Positions 8,813 through 16,450 of a DNA stretch of 64,000 nt are shown in pieces. Positions within the stretch are counted from its first letter, which is position 1; each line of letters begins with the position of its first letter. This DNA is from Fimenecus sp045602655. GTDB lineage: Bacteria > Bacillota > Clostridia > Oscillospirales > Acutalibacteraceae. The stretch is taken from assembly GCA_045602655.1 (NCBI GenBank), contig JAZSBY010000014.1, positions 1 to 64,000 on the forward strand. The letters run 5' to 3'. The notes below the pieces were generated by a model, which was not told the origin of the DNA, did not search any database, and saw only the letters and a list, made by a program, of their open reading frames with translations. The position numbers and the translations under genes were made by a program.

Positions 8813-9499
8813 TTACATCACCCCTGTTACAAAAAGTTGACACAATTCATTCTGAATTGAAATTTTATAAGGTTGGTAATCGTCTTCTTCTAAAATCATA
8901 CGGGTAAGTCTTTCAATTGAGTGAGCATTAAAATCAACTCCCACCTTGTAAAGACGATTTAGCATAATTGAAAACTCTTTTCTTAAAAGTTCAATAGGAT
9001 AATCAAGTCTTGTGTACAAGTCAAGACGCTCAATGCTTCTGCCGAATTTCAGGATGTTTCTTGAAACCTCTGCCTCGATATTATCGTCAGCACTGCCCCA
9101 GAATGCAAAAATCCAATCGGTTACTTCCTGCACCTTTAGGAGTGGAGCATTACTGCTACTGCTTTTTTCCATAATATCAACTGCAAGTTGAAGATAGGAA
9201 AGAGTATCCGAAGAAATTACATTTCTCATTTCAACTGCATTATCGTAAGCATGAAGAAGACTTGAATAAATTGACGCAGGGTCATTTGAATCAAACAAAA
9301 ATGAACTTATAAACTCCTGACGGCAGGAATAATTATTTGCGATTCCGAGTCTGCGACAGAAATTTATATATTCTTCATCATTTATATCAATCATAATGTC
9401 GTAACATTCCGTAAAGGCCTTAAGAGTTGTGAAAACTCTCTCAACATATCGTCCAAGCCAGAAAAGATTGTCACTTGATTTTATCGAGATAACACCCAT
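8813..9499 (-). CDS. Alpha-E domain protein (DUF403)
   Basis: The 228-residue, largely helical protein has the family hallmark near its N-terminus: SSDNLFWLGRYVERVFTTLK, followed by ESISSFLFDSNDPASI-like and YSSLLHAYDNAVEMRNVIS helices. This domain has no known enzymatic activity of its own and nearly always travels with a circularly permuted ATP-grasp enzyme. The two coding regions overlap by 19 bp here. Cytosolic location is expected. A partner or scaffold role for the ATP-grasp ligase is inference. Confidence 0.85.
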   Translation of the reverse strand: MGVISIKSSDNLFWLGRYVERVFTTLKAFTECYDIMIDINDEEYINFCRRLGIANNYSCRQEFISSFLFDSNDPASIYSSLLHAYDNAVEMRNVISSDTLSYLQLAVDIMEKSSSSNAPLLKVQEVTDWIFAFWGSADDNIEAEVSRNILKFGRSIERLDLYTRLDYPIELLRKEFSIMLNRLYKVGVDFNAHSIERLTRMILEEDDYQPYKISIQNELCQLFVTGVM

Positions 9500-10794
9500 G
9501 TGTCCTTAAAGCCTCCTCCCTGTGAAGAATTAACTACAAATGAATTTGCATCCTTTGAAAAACGAGTGAGTCCTGATTTCCAAACAACAGGTTCTTCACC
9601 TGTAAGGACAAATGCACGCAAATCTGCTTTTCGCTCTGTCCAAGCACCATTCTCAACAACTTTCAGGTCATTGAACCGGATAACCTCTTGTGCGATGAAT
9701 CGTCTTGGCTCTTTTTGAATCATTTTTTTGAGTTCGTACACTCTTTCAAGGGATAATTCACTACCGAAAACAACACCGTAGCCACCTGATTCAGCAACAT
9801 CCTTGATAACGAGCTTTTGAATGTTTTCAAGGACATATTTCATATCTTCTTCGTAGAAAGGAAGATATGTAGGTGCATTTGAAAGAATAGGCTCTTCACC
9901 TAAATAATATTTAATCATAGCAGGAACATAGTAATAAATGCCCTTATCGTCTGCAACGGAGTTACCCGGTGCATTTACAAGTGCCACATTACCTGCTCTG
10001 TATGCATCCATAATGTGAGGCACGCCCAAAAGTGAGTCTGCACGGAATGTGAGCGGGTCCATAAAATCGTCATTGATTCTGCGATAAACTGCACCAACAC
10101 GCTGACGCTTACCCGAATATTCGCTGTAATATAGCACATTACCCTCAACGAACAAATCCTGTGGCATTGCAAAAACTGCTCCTGTTTTTTCTGCAAGATA
10201 TGAATGTTCAAAGAATGCAGAGTTAAATCGTCCCGGAGTCAACACAACATTTATTCCGCCTGTATTGACATAATCAAGAGCATTACGAAGCAAATCACCG
10301 TAATTACGATTATCAACAACTGTATTTGCACGAAAAGTGTCAGGACTAGCTCGACGACACAACTCACGGGCAATCATAGGATATGATGCACCGGACGGCA
10401 CACGAAGGTTATCTTCAAGAACATACCAACGCATGTCGTTACCCTGAACGAGGTCAATACCTGAAATATGAGCAAAAACATCCTTTGGAGGTACAGCCCC
10501 CTCACATTCCATCATATATCCTGACGCACCATATACAAATTCCTCAGGGATAATTTTATCCTTGATAATCTGCTTTTTGGTGTAGATATCTTTCAAGAAA
10601 ATATTAAGTGCCTTCACTCTTTGTTTAAGACCTCTTTCAAGATAGTCAAACTCATCCTTTGAAATGATACGAGGTACTGCATCAAACGGGAACAGTCGCT
10701 CATTGAAAACATTGTTTTTGTATATACCGAATTTAACACCATATCGTGCCAAAAGTCGGTTTATTTCATCCGTATGCTCTATAAGTCCGTACAA
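9481..10794 (-). CDS. Circularly permuted ATP-grasp protein (DUF404/DUF407 type)
   Basis: About 437 residues belong to the circularly permuted type 2 ATP-grasp family. Recognisable segments are MECEGAVPPKDVFAHISGIDLVQG, YVLEDNLRVPSGASYP, NVVLTPGRFNSAFFEH, NAPGNSVADDKGIYYYVPAMI and VAESGGYGVVFG. ATP-grasp enzymes form amide or ester bonds through acyl-phosphates. This family sits in the alpha-E/transglutaminase cluster and may ligate amino acids or peptides, with the substrate unknown. I prefer the TTG at 10794, which has GGGAG eight bases upstream. An in-frame GTG at 10803 abuts that site and cannot be excluded. It is the first gene of a four-gene minus-strand operon. Confidence 0.85.
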   Translation of the reverse strand: MYGLIEHTDEINRLLARYGVKFGIYKNNVFNERLFPFDAVPRIISKDEFDYLERGLKQRVKALNIFLKDIYTKKQIIKDKIIPEEFVYGASGYMMECEGAVPPKDVFAHISGIDLVQGNDMRWYVLEDNLRVPSGASYPMIARELCRRASPDTFRANTVVDNRNYGDLLRNALDYVNTGGINVVLTPGRFNSAFFEHSYLAEKTGAVFAMPQDLFVEGNVLYYSEYSGKRQRVGAVYRRINDDFMDPLTFRADSLLGVPHIMDAYRAGNVALVNAPGNSVADDKGIYYYVPAMIKYYLGEEPILSNAPTYLPFYEEDMKYVLENIQKLVIKDVAESGGYGVVFGSELSLERVYELKKMIQKEPRRFIAQEVIRFNDLKVVENGAWTERKADLRAFVLTGEEPVVWKSGLTRFSKDANSFVVNSSQGGGFKDTWVLSR

Positions 10795-10834
10795 TTTTTT
10801 CACTCCCGAAATTCAAATAGAATAACTCATTATA

Positions 10835-10863
10835 ATTATAAACTTTTTAAATGTTTAAGTAAA
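10835..10863 (-). promoter_or_regulatory. Promoter of the ATP-grasp/alpha-E operon
   Basis: On the minus strand TTTACT (10858-10863) and TATAAT (10835-10840) are 17 bases apart. A second TATAAT follows directly at 10829-10834, so start-site choice may be flexible. Confidence 0.5.
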
Positions 10864-10961
10864 TAAGAGAAATATACAAATATGTTAGTGATTTTTTGGT
10901 AATATAGATATTACACAGAAAGCGTAATTTTCAAACACCTTTAAATTTGTGTAACAACCAA

Positions 10962-10995
10962 AATAACCTCCCAAGCATAAACTTGAGAAGTTATT
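10962..10995 (-). terminator. Terminator of the small XRE gene
   Basis: In the minus-strand RNA, 10982-10995 pairs with 10962-10975 over 14 positions, including two G-U pairs, with a 6-nt loop and a short U-rich tail. The XRE stop codon lies in the left arm. Confidence 0.6.
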
Positions 10996-11191
10996 TCTTA
11001 TCGGTTAAACCCAAAATATAGTCTGTTGTTGTTTTGTGGTATTTAGCAAGGGCGATTAAAATCGCTGTTGGAATATCCCTCTGTCCTAATTCATAATTGC
11101 TGTAAACTTGTTGTGAACAATTCAGCACCTCTGCCATTTGTTTTTGTGTAAGGTCACTATCTTCACGCAAATCGCGAATTCGTCTGTACAT
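10991..11191 (-). CDS. Small XRE-family HTH regulator
   Basis: I choose the ATG at 11191 (MYRRIRDLREDS), which has GGTGAT five bases upstream. Longer in-frame starts at 11200 (GTG) and 11197 (ATG) overlap that site. The 66-residue protein is a single Cro/C1-type helix-turn-helix: LTQKQMAEVLNCSQQVYSNYELGQRDIPTAIL is the DNA-binding part, and TTTDYILGLTDKK ends the domain. It is divergent from the TM2 gene. The shared spacer contains two copies of a 14-bp direct repeat placed on the TM2 promoter, so it may repress its neighbour. That link is inference. Confidence 0.85.
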   Translation of the reverse strand: MYRRIRDLREDSDLTQKQMAEVLNCSQQVYSNYELGQRDIPTAILIALAKYHKTTTDYILGLTDKK

Positions 11192-11221
11192 TATCATCAC
11201 CGATAATAGTATATGCTACAA

Positions 11222-11262
11222 CAAAATGCAGTATTGACATTTACCGCAAAATGCAGTATTAT
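11222..11262 (+). promoter_or_regulatory. TM2-gene promoter embedded in a 14-bp direct repeat (candidate XRE operator)
   Basis: TTGACA (11234-11239) and TATTAT (11257-11262) are 17 bases apart. CAAAATGCAGTATT occurs exactly twice, at 11222-11235 and 11247-11260. One copy ends on the -35 and the other on the -10. The 25-bp period puts both copies on nearly the same DNA face. Confidence 0.65.
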
Positions 11263-11296
11263 TGAGATAAGCAAATTGCTTTGAGGAGGAACTTTT

Positions 11297-11680
11297 ATGG
11301 AAAACACTGTACAAACCGAAATGAAATTCTGCAAACATTGTGGGCAAAGAATTGATAAAGATGTTGTCGTTTGTCCCCACTGTGGAAAGCAAGTAGAAGT
11401 TTTGGGACAAGCTTCCCAACCACAAGTTGTAATAAACAACTCAAACATGAACACAAACACCAACACTAATAACAATGGTATAAGTAATGGAAATGCAAAA
11501 AACAAATGGGTTGCATTTTGCCTTTGCTTATTCCTTGGCTTTTTTGGTGCACATAAATTTTACGAAGGAAAAGCAGGTATGGGAATACTGTATCTCTTCA
11601 CCGGTGGCTTATTTGGCATTGGTTGGATTATTGACTTAGTTAGTCTATTGGCAAAACCTAACCCCTATTATCCAAAATAG
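11297..11680 (+). CDS. Zinc-ribbon plus TM2-domain membrane protein
   Basis: The 127-residue product has an N-terminal zinc ribbon (CKHCGQRIDKDVVVCPHCG, about 12-30), an Asn/Thr-rich linker (about 45-68), and a TM2 domain. The latter has two membrane segments around the family motif FLGFFGAHKFYEGKAGMGILYL, then GGLFGIGWIIDLV. TM2 proteins are widespread and their function is unknown. The ribosome site GAGGAGG precedes ATG 11297. It is transcribed alone between a repeat-bearing promoter and a hairpin terminator. Confidence 0.85.
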   Translation: MENTVQTEMKFCKHCGQRIDKDVVVCPHCGKQVEVLGQASQPQVVINNSNMNTNTNTNNNGISNGNAKNKWVAFCLCLFLGFFGAHKFYEGKAGMGILYLFTGGLFGIGWIIDLVSLLAKPNPYYPK

Positions 11681-11696
11681 ACTATATTTAAACCAT

Positions 11697-11728
11697 AAAA
11701 GGACGGTTCGTGATGAATCGTCCTTTTT
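11697..11728 (+). terminator. Terminator of the TM2 gene (copy 1 of a repeated hairpin)
   Basis: A 9-bp stem (GGACGGTTC with GAATCGTCC, one G-U) is followed by TTTTT. The same hairpin recurs at 12129-12158. Confidence 0.8.
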
Positions 11729-11837
11729 GTTTTAGAGTAATTAGTTGAAAAATATGCCTTCGTCTCACATTTTACAAGGTTTTATTGTTACTATTTTATC
11801 GTTCATCAAAAAGTACTATTTACTCTACAAAATCATT

Positions 11838-11887
11838 ATAGGTCAAATACACCCTAATGTCAATAGGTCAATTTGCCATAATATACT
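11838..11887 (+). promoter_or_regulatory. Direct repeats and promoter region upstream of the second XRE gene
   Basis: ATAGGTCAA occurs at 11838-11846 and 11863-11871, again 25 bp apart. TATACT at 11882-11887 is the best -10, and no good -35 is seen. The spacing copies the arrangement upstream of the TM2 gene and suggests autoregulation. Confidence 0.45.
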
Positions 11888-11899
11888 TAGGTGATAATT

Positions 11900-12127
11900 A
11901 TGAGCAGATTAAAAGAATTGAGAAAAGAGCGTGGATATACACAAATCAAAATGCAAATGTTAACTGGCATTGACCAAAGCGATTATTCAAAAATTGAGCG
12001 TGGCGTTAGATACTATACCTTTGAGCAATGCGTTAAAATTGCAAAAGCATTGAATACAAGCATGGATTATCTTGCAGGACTAACAGACCAAAAGGAGCCA
12101 TATCCACCGGCAAATAAAGCACAGTAA
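11900..12127 (+). CDS. Small XRE-family HTH regulator
   Basis: The ATG at 11900 (MSRLKELRKERG) has AGGTGAT five bases upstream, so I prefer it to the in-frame GTG at 11891. The 75-residue protein is one Cro/C1-type HTH (YTQIKMQMLTGIDQSDYSKIERG, then ALNTSMDYLAGLTDQ) with a short proline-rich tail. No obvious partner gene is in its own transcript. The upstream 25-bp-spaced repeats may be its operator. Confidence 0.85.
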   Translation: MSRLKELRKERGYTQIKMQMLTGIDQSDYSKIERGVRYYTFEQCVKIAKALNTSMDYLAGLTDQKEPYPPANKAQ

Positions 12128-12128
12128 C

Positions 12129-12158
12129 AAAAAGGACGGTTCGTGATGAATCGTCCTT
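12129..12158. terminator. Hairpin terminator copy 2, convergent site
   Basis: The same hairpin as at 11697-11728. Here T5 follows on the minus strand, so it should mainly end the long inositol/ybaK transcript, while the plus-strand tail is weak. Confidence 0.7.
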
Positions 12159-12161
12159 AAA

Positions 12162-12185
12162 TTTTGCACTTTGCATTTTGCACTT
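12162..12185. repeat. Short tandem TTTGCA-type repeat
   Basis: Three near-identical 7-8-mers, TTTTGCAC / TTTGCAT / TTTTGCAC, run in tandem and overlap the ybaK stop codon. The low copy number makes the significance doubtful. Confidence 0.5.
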
Positions 12186-12654
12186 ATTCAATTGGTTTTG
12201 AAACATCTACCCATTCTTTGTAGTTTGAGTATTTTTCAAGTTCCTCGATTGTGAGTTCAATAGCACTATTTGAGCCACCAACTGCAGGAAAGACAGTTTC
12301 GAATCGTTTCATTGACTCGTCAAGGTAAACATCTACACCGTCTTTTATACCGAACGGACAAACACCACCGATTTGGTGTCCTACATATTCTTCAAGCTGT
12401 TCAGGTGACATCATTTTTGCTTTTGTGTGGAAAAATCCCTTATATTTTGAGTTATCAACCTTAACATCCCCTGCCATAAGGATAAGAATTGGCTGTTCGC
12501 CCACCATAAATGAAAGAGTTTTTGCAATTCTTGCCCCCTCAACCCCAAGAGCTTGTGCTGCAAGGTCAACGGTGGCACTTGAAACCTCAAATTCCTGAAC
12601 CCTGTCTTCCATACCGAATTGACGGAAGTATTCTCTGCCTTTTTCAATGGACAT
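12184..12654 (-). CDS. YbaK/ProX-type aminoacyl-tRNA deacylase
   Basis: I start at ATG 12654 (MSIEKGREYF), preceded by AAAGGAA, because upstream in-frame sequence runs into a repeat element. The 156-residue protein has the YbaK fold: ARIAKTLSFMVGEQPILILMAGD, the conserved KVDNSKYKGFF stretch, and IGGVCPFGIKDGVDVYLDESM near residue 100. Family members hydrolyse mischarged tRNAs such as Cys- or Ala-tRNA(Pro) in the cytosol. It follows iolG, with a 74-bp inverted-repeat element between them, and ends at a hairpin terminator. Confidence 0.85.
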   Translation of the reverse strand: MSIEKGREYFRQFGMEDRVQEFEVSSATVDLAAQALGVEGARIAKTLSFMVGEQPILILMAGDVKVDNSKYKGFFHTKAKMMSPEQLEEYVGHQIGGVCPFGIKDGVDVYLDESMKRFETVFPAVGGSNSAIELTIEELEKYSNYKEWVDVSKPIE

Positions 12655-12675
12655 TTTTATCATTCCTTTTATAAA

Positions 12676-12749
12676 AATACGGTGAAGAATCCCGCCACCG
12701 TCTTCGACGGTCCCCCCTCCCTTTGACAAGGGAGGCACGAAACCGTATT
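12676..12749. repeat. 74-bp inverted-repeat (MITE-like) element
   Basis: The ends AATACGGT (12676-12683) and ACCGTATT (12742-12749) are perfect inverted repeats. Inside are two further hairpins, CCGTCTTCGACGG and CCTCCCTTTGACAAGGGAGG. GC content is far above the surroundings. It could also weaken transcription between iolG and ybaK. Its TCCCCCCT segment resembles the ends of the element at 30738-30895. Confidence 0.55.
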
Positions 12750-12758
12750 ATTTAATCT

Positions 12759-13766
12759 TTAGTTAATTTCTGAAAGCTTAACAGGTCTGCCCTCATTTGC
12801 TGATTTTTCAGCAGCAAGAGCAATTTTAACTGACTGTAAACCTGCGTGAATACCAACAGGAGTTTCCTTGTTATTTACACAACAGTCAACAAACTGTCTG
12901 ACTTCCTCTGAGAATGAACCCATATATCTTTCAAGGAAGAAATAGAGTGGTTTTTCGCCTGTAACACCGTTTGCATCTGAAACAACTGCAGTTGAAAGCG
13001 TATCGTTAGCAGTTGCAACCATACCCTTTGAACCGAAAAGTTCTGCTCTCTGGTCATAACCGTACATAGCTTGACGAGAATTGTCAATAACTGCAAGAGC
13101 ACCGTTTTCCATCTTCATAGAAATAATTGCTGTATCGAAATCGCCATATTCACGGATACTCGGGTTAATCAGAGCATCTGCATAAACATAAAGTTCTTCA
13201 ACATCGCTGTTTGTAAGGAAGCAAGCCATATCAAAATCGTGAATTGTCATATCAAGGAAGATGCTTGCTGCACAATAGCCAACAGGCGGTGCCTGTGGGT
13301 CACGAGATGTGATTTTAAGAATCTGTGCTTCACCGATTTTGCCTTCGTCATAAGCTTTACGAACTGCAGCAAAGTTATGGTCGAAACGACGGTTGAAACC
13401 TACCTGGAATTTGCATTCAGGATGTGCCTTGAGAGCATCTGCAATTTCAAGAATTTTATCAACTGTGTTTGCAAGTGGTTTTTCACAGAATACGTGTTTG
13501 CCGGCATTGATTGCTTCAATAGAAATTGGAGCATGTGTGTCAGTTGATGAGCAAACAAGAACTGCATCAATGTCTTTATCTTCAATGATTTTTGTATAAT
13601 CTGTGTAGATTTTTTCTACACCAAAGCCTTCACAAAAAGCCTTTGTTTCATCGTTCATAAAGGGGTCAGCAATAGCAACAACTTCTGCACCCTTTACATG
13701 ATATGTGATTGATTCAAGGTGAACTTTACCAATACGGCCAGCACCGATAATACCAATTTTAAGCAT
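12759..13766 (-). CDS. iolG: Inositol 2-dehydrogenase (Gfo/Idh/MocA family)
   Basis: The start is ATG 13766 (MLKIGIIGAGRIG) with AAAGGAG upstream. In-frame sequence beyond it runs into repeats. The 335-residue protein has the Rossmann motif GIIGAGRIGKVH, the family signature GKHVFCEKPLAN near residue 92, and KFQVGFNRRFDHNF. IolG oxidises myo-inositol to 2-keto-myo-inositol with NAD+, the first step of the pathway, in the cytosol. Its place as the last iol gene of the cluster supports the assignment over other Gfo/Idh dehydrogenases. Related iolX/iolW-type activity cannot be ruled out. Confidence 0.88.
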   Translation of the reverse strand: MLKIGIIGAGRIGKVHLESITYHVKGAEVVAIADPFMNDETKAFCEGFGVEKIYTDYTKIIEDKDIDAVLVCSSTDTHAPISIEAINAGKHVFCEKPLANTVDKILEIADALKAHPECKFQVGFNRRFDHNFAAVRKAYDEGKIGEAQILKITSRDPQAPPVGYCAASIFLDMTIHDFDMACFLTNSDVEELYVYADALINPSIREYGDFDTAIISMKMENGALAVIDNSRQAMYGYDQRAELFGSKGMVATANDTLSTAVVSDANGVTGEKPLYFFLERYMGSFSEEVRQFVDCCVNNKETPVGIHAGLQSVKIALAAEKSANEGRPVKLSEIN

Positions 13767-13793
13767 AATAATTTCTCCTTTTTCTGTATTAAC

Positions 13794-13817
13794 GCAGGCA
13801 TGGAAGCCTGCCACTAC
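13794..13817 (-). repeat. REP-like palindrome with GTAG foot (copy A)
   Basis: Read on the minus strand: GTAG, TG, then GCAGGC / GCCTGC around a 6-nt loop. It lies 27 nt upstream of the iolG start. A second GTAG at 13835 on the plus strand begins a GGGTT...AACCC pairing that overlaps a fragment of the structured repeat family. Confidence 0.55.
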
Positions 13818-13887
13818 GCGATTATTGTTAATTTGTAGGGTTTTCTTGCAAGACAATGTGGTATAACCCTAAAAGATTTGTAGATAA

Positions 13888-13963
13888 TTTTTCGTTAGAC
13901 AAGGCACGGCAACGAAGGAATATGTGGATATTTCGAGTTGCCGTAACGCAGTATCACGGAAAA
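13888..13963 (-). repeat. Structured intergenic repeat, copy 1 (3' of iolA)
   Basis: The element begins 10 nt after the iolA stop. Outer arms (13888-13897 with 13954-13963) pair at 8 of 10 positions. An inner stem CGGCAAC (13907-13913) pairs with GTTGCCG (13937-13943). It is related to copies at 20116-20194 and 31683-31761. A fragment of the same family (GCAAGACAATGTGGTATA) lies at 13849-13866. Confidence 0.65.
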
Positions 13964-13973
13964 TTAGCACAAA

Positions 13974-15482
13974 TTAGATTGTGCCGTCCCAAGTTGAAAC
14001 GGTTGTATTCTTCTTTTCTTCCTCATCAAACCAGTGCTGTGTAACTGCCTTTGATTCTGTGTAGAAACGGTATGCATCCTTGCCTAAGCAATGTAAATCA
14101 CCAAAGAATGACTGCTTATGACCTGAGAATGGGAAGAAACCAACTGGTACAGGAATACCAACATTGATACCAACCTGACCACCGTCTGTGTAACGAGCAA
14201 ACTGACGAGCCCAATAACCACTCTGTGTGTAAATAACAGAACCGTTTGCATAAGGGTTATCGTTCATAATCTTAAGACCCTCGTGGAAGTCCTTGCAACG
14301 CTTAATGCAAAGAACCGGTCCGAATACTTCTTCGTCACCGATTGTCATATCAGCTGTAACCTTATCAAAGATTGTAGGTCCGATGAAGTAACCGTTTTCG
14401 TAGCCTTCAACTTTAACATCACGACCGTCAAGAACAAGTTCTGCACCCTCGTCAATACCCTTCTGAATATCAGCAAGAACTTCTTCATAATGTTTCTTAT
14501 ACGTAATAGGTCCGAGTTTTGATGTCTTTTCCCAAGATGGACCAACCTTAATATTCTTTGCTTGTTTAACAAGCTCTGCAACAAACTTATCTGCGATTGC
14601 TTCTTCAACAACACAGCAAGTGAGAGCCATACAACGCTGACCTGCACAGCCGTAAGCAGAGTTGATAACACCTGCAACTGTTCTTTCGAGTGCACAGTCT
14701 GACATAACCAAAGCGTGGTTTTTAGCCTGAGTAAGAGCCTGACAACGCTTACCTGCTGCAGCTGCACGAGAATAAACCTTAAGGCCAACAGGAGTTGAAC
14801 CAACAAATGTGATACCCTTAACATCAGGGTGGTCAAGAATTGTATTTACTTCGTTTCTTGAGCAAGTGATAACATTGATAACACCGTCAGGAACGCCTGC
14901 TTCTTTATAAATTGCAGCAAATTTCATTGCTGTTTTTGGTGTAAGAGATGCTGCTTTGAGGACCATTGTATTACCTGTTGCAATACAAGTCGGAGCCATC
15001 CAACCAAACGGAATCATTGCAGGAAAGTTAACAGGAACGATACCTGCGAATACACCAAGAGGCTCACGATATTTAACTGTGTCATAACCGCTTGAAGCAT
15101 CCATAAGGCTTTCACCCATCATAAGAGATGGAACATGAGTTGCAAGTTCTGTACCCTCTTTTGCTTTAAGAACATCACCTTCTGCTTCGCCCCAGACTTT
15201 ACCGTTTTCACAAGCAACGCACATTGTAAGTTCTTCCATATCACGGATAATAAGTTCACGGATTTTATAAAGAATCTGTGCTCTCTTGATTGCAGGAGTT
15301 GCTCTCCAACCCGGATATGCTTTCTTTGCAGCCTCGATTGCTTCAAGAACTTCATCATTTGTACAGCAAGGTGCTTGTCCTACAACTTCACCTGTGCTTG
15401 GATTGTGAAGGTCATACCAAACATCTGTTTTTGAATCTTTGAACTGACCGTTCACGAAATATTGTAATTTTTCTACTGCCAT
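13974..15482 (-). CDS. iolA: CoA-acylating malonate/methylmalonate-semialdehyde dehydrogenase
   Basis: This is a full-length 502-residue aldehyde dehydrogenase of the MmsA/IolA type. NPSTGEVVGQ is near the start, FAGIVPVNFPAMIPFGW about residue 145, GITFVGSTPVG about 225, and the catalytic Cys lies in GCAGQRCMALTCC near 283. The C-terminal FFPFSGHKQSFFGDLH is typical of the CoA-dependent subgroup. IolA converts malonate semialdehyde to acetyl-CoA, CO2 and NADH, the last step of inositol breakdown. It sits between iolE and iolG. The stop codon is followed within 10 nt by the structured repeat. Confidence 0.93.
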   Translation of the reverse strand: MAVEKLQYFVNGQFKDSKTDVWYDLHNPSTGEVVGQAPCCTNDEVLEAIEAAKKAYPGWRATPAIKRAQILYKIRELIIRDMEELTMCVACENGKVWGEAEGDVLKAKEGTELATHVPSLMMGESLMDASSGYDTVKYREPLGVFAGIVPVNFPAMIPFGWMAPTCIATGNTMVLKAASLTPKTAMKFAAIYKEAGVPDGVINVITCSRNEVNTILDHPDVKGITFVGSTPVGLKVYSRAAAAGKRCQALTQAKNHALVMSDCALERTVAGVINSAYGCAGQRCMALTCCVVEEAIADKFVAELVKQAKNIKVGPSWEKTSKLGPITYKKHYEEVLADIQKGIDEGAELVLDGRDVKVEGYENGYFIGPTIFDKVTADMTIGDEEVFGPVLCIKRCKDFHEGLKIMNDNPYANGSVIYTQSGYWARQFARYTDGGQVGINVGIPVPVGFFPFSGHKQSFFGDLHCLGKDAYRFYTESKAVTQHWFDEEEKKNTTVSTWDGTI

Positions 15483-15521
15483 TTTACTTTCTCCTTAATT
15501 GGATTGATTGTTTATTTCTTC

Positions 15522-15547
15522 GGGCAGGCACGAAGACCTGCCCCTAC
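15522..15547 (-). repeat. REP-like palindrome with GTAG foot (copy B)
   Basis: On the minus strand GTAG (15547-15544) is followed directly by GGGCAGG, an 8-nt loop and CCTGCCC. It lies between iolE and iolA, a few bases after the iolE stop. Confidence 0.6.
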
Positions 15548-15555
15548 ATTTCTAA

Positions 15556-16449
15556 TTATAAACCAGAAACCTCATTGATGTATTTACGAGCTTTTAAAGC
15601 GTACTCGAATGGGTTAGCAATTGCAGGGTCCTGCTCTGCTTCAACAAGAACATATCCTTCATAGCCTGTTTCTTCAAGAACATCGAAAACCGGTTTGAAG
15701 TCGATTACGCCGTCACCGGGAACTGTGAAAGCACCTGCACGAACACCCTGTAAGAAACTCATTTTTTCTGCCTTAACACGTGCCACAACATCGGGACGAA
15801 TGTCTTTGAGATGTACATGACGGATTCTCTTTGCGTACTTTTTGAGAACTGCCATATAGTCTTCGCCACAATATGCAAGGTGTCCTGTGTCGAAAAGAAG
15901 ACCGAAAAGTTCAGGGTCTGTGTTTTCCATCATTCTGTCGATTTCTGCTGCTGTCTGAACAACTGTACCCATGTGGTGATGGAAACAAAGTTGGATTCCC
16001 ATATCTTTTGCAACTTTACCAAGTTTGTTAATGCCTGTGCAAAGCATATCCCATTCTTCGTCATTCATAACATATTTGTCATCAAAGATTGATTTGTCTG
16101 TGCCTTGAATTGAATGACCCTGTTCTGAAATACCAACAACCTTTGCACCCATTTCTTTAAGGAATGTGATATGCTCGATAAAGTCTTTTTCAACTTCTTC
16201 ATAAGGTTTTGTAATAAGAAAACTTGAGAACCAAGCATTGCAAATCTGCATACCACGAAGTTCAAGAGCCTTTTTTAGAACCTTTGTATCTCTTGGGTAC
16301 TTGTTACCAACTTCACAACCTGTGAAACCTGCAAGTGCCATTTCAGAAATACACTGTTCAAATGTGTTTTCTGCACCTAAACCAGGCATATCGTCATTTG
16401 TCCAAGCGATTGGTGCAATACCAAGTTTTACTTTGTTTTTATCAAGCAT
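15556..16449 (-). CDS. iolE: Myo-inosose-2 dehydratase
   Basis: I start at ATG 16449 (MLDKNKVKLGIAPIAW), with AAGGAGAT upstream and 1 nt after the iolD stop. The 297-residue TIM-barrel protein has the IolE signatures GIAPIAWTNDDMPGLG, FTGCEVGNKYP, LCFHHHMGTVVQT, LLFDTGHLAY and RHVHLKDIRPDV. IolE dehydrates 2-keto-myo-inositol to 3D-(3,5/4)-trihydroxycyclohexane-1,2-dione, using a divalent metal in the cytosol. The clustered iol genes make the call firm. It overlaps none of its neighbours but is tightly packed with iolD. Confidence 0.93.
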   Translation of the reverse strand: MLDKNKVKLGIAPIAWTNDDMPGLGAENTFEQCISEMALAGFTGCEVGNKYPRDTKVLKKALELRGMQICNAWFSSFLITKPYEEVEKDFIEHITFLKEMGAKVVGISEQGHSIQGTDKSIFDDKYVMNDEEWDMLCTGINKLGKVAKDMGIQLCFHHHMGTVVQTAAEIDRMMENTDPELFGLLFDTGHLAYCGEDYMAVLKKYAKRIRHVHLKDIRPDVVARVKAEKMSFLQGVRAGAFTVPGDGVIDFKPVFDVLEETGYEGYVLVEAEQDPAIANPFEYALKARKYINEVSGL

Positions 16450-16450
16450 A

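Noticed and set aside
11838..11887. A good -35 for the second XRE gene
   Set aside because: No hexamer at a 15-19 base distance from TATACT resembles TTGACA, so I kept only the direct repeats and the -10.
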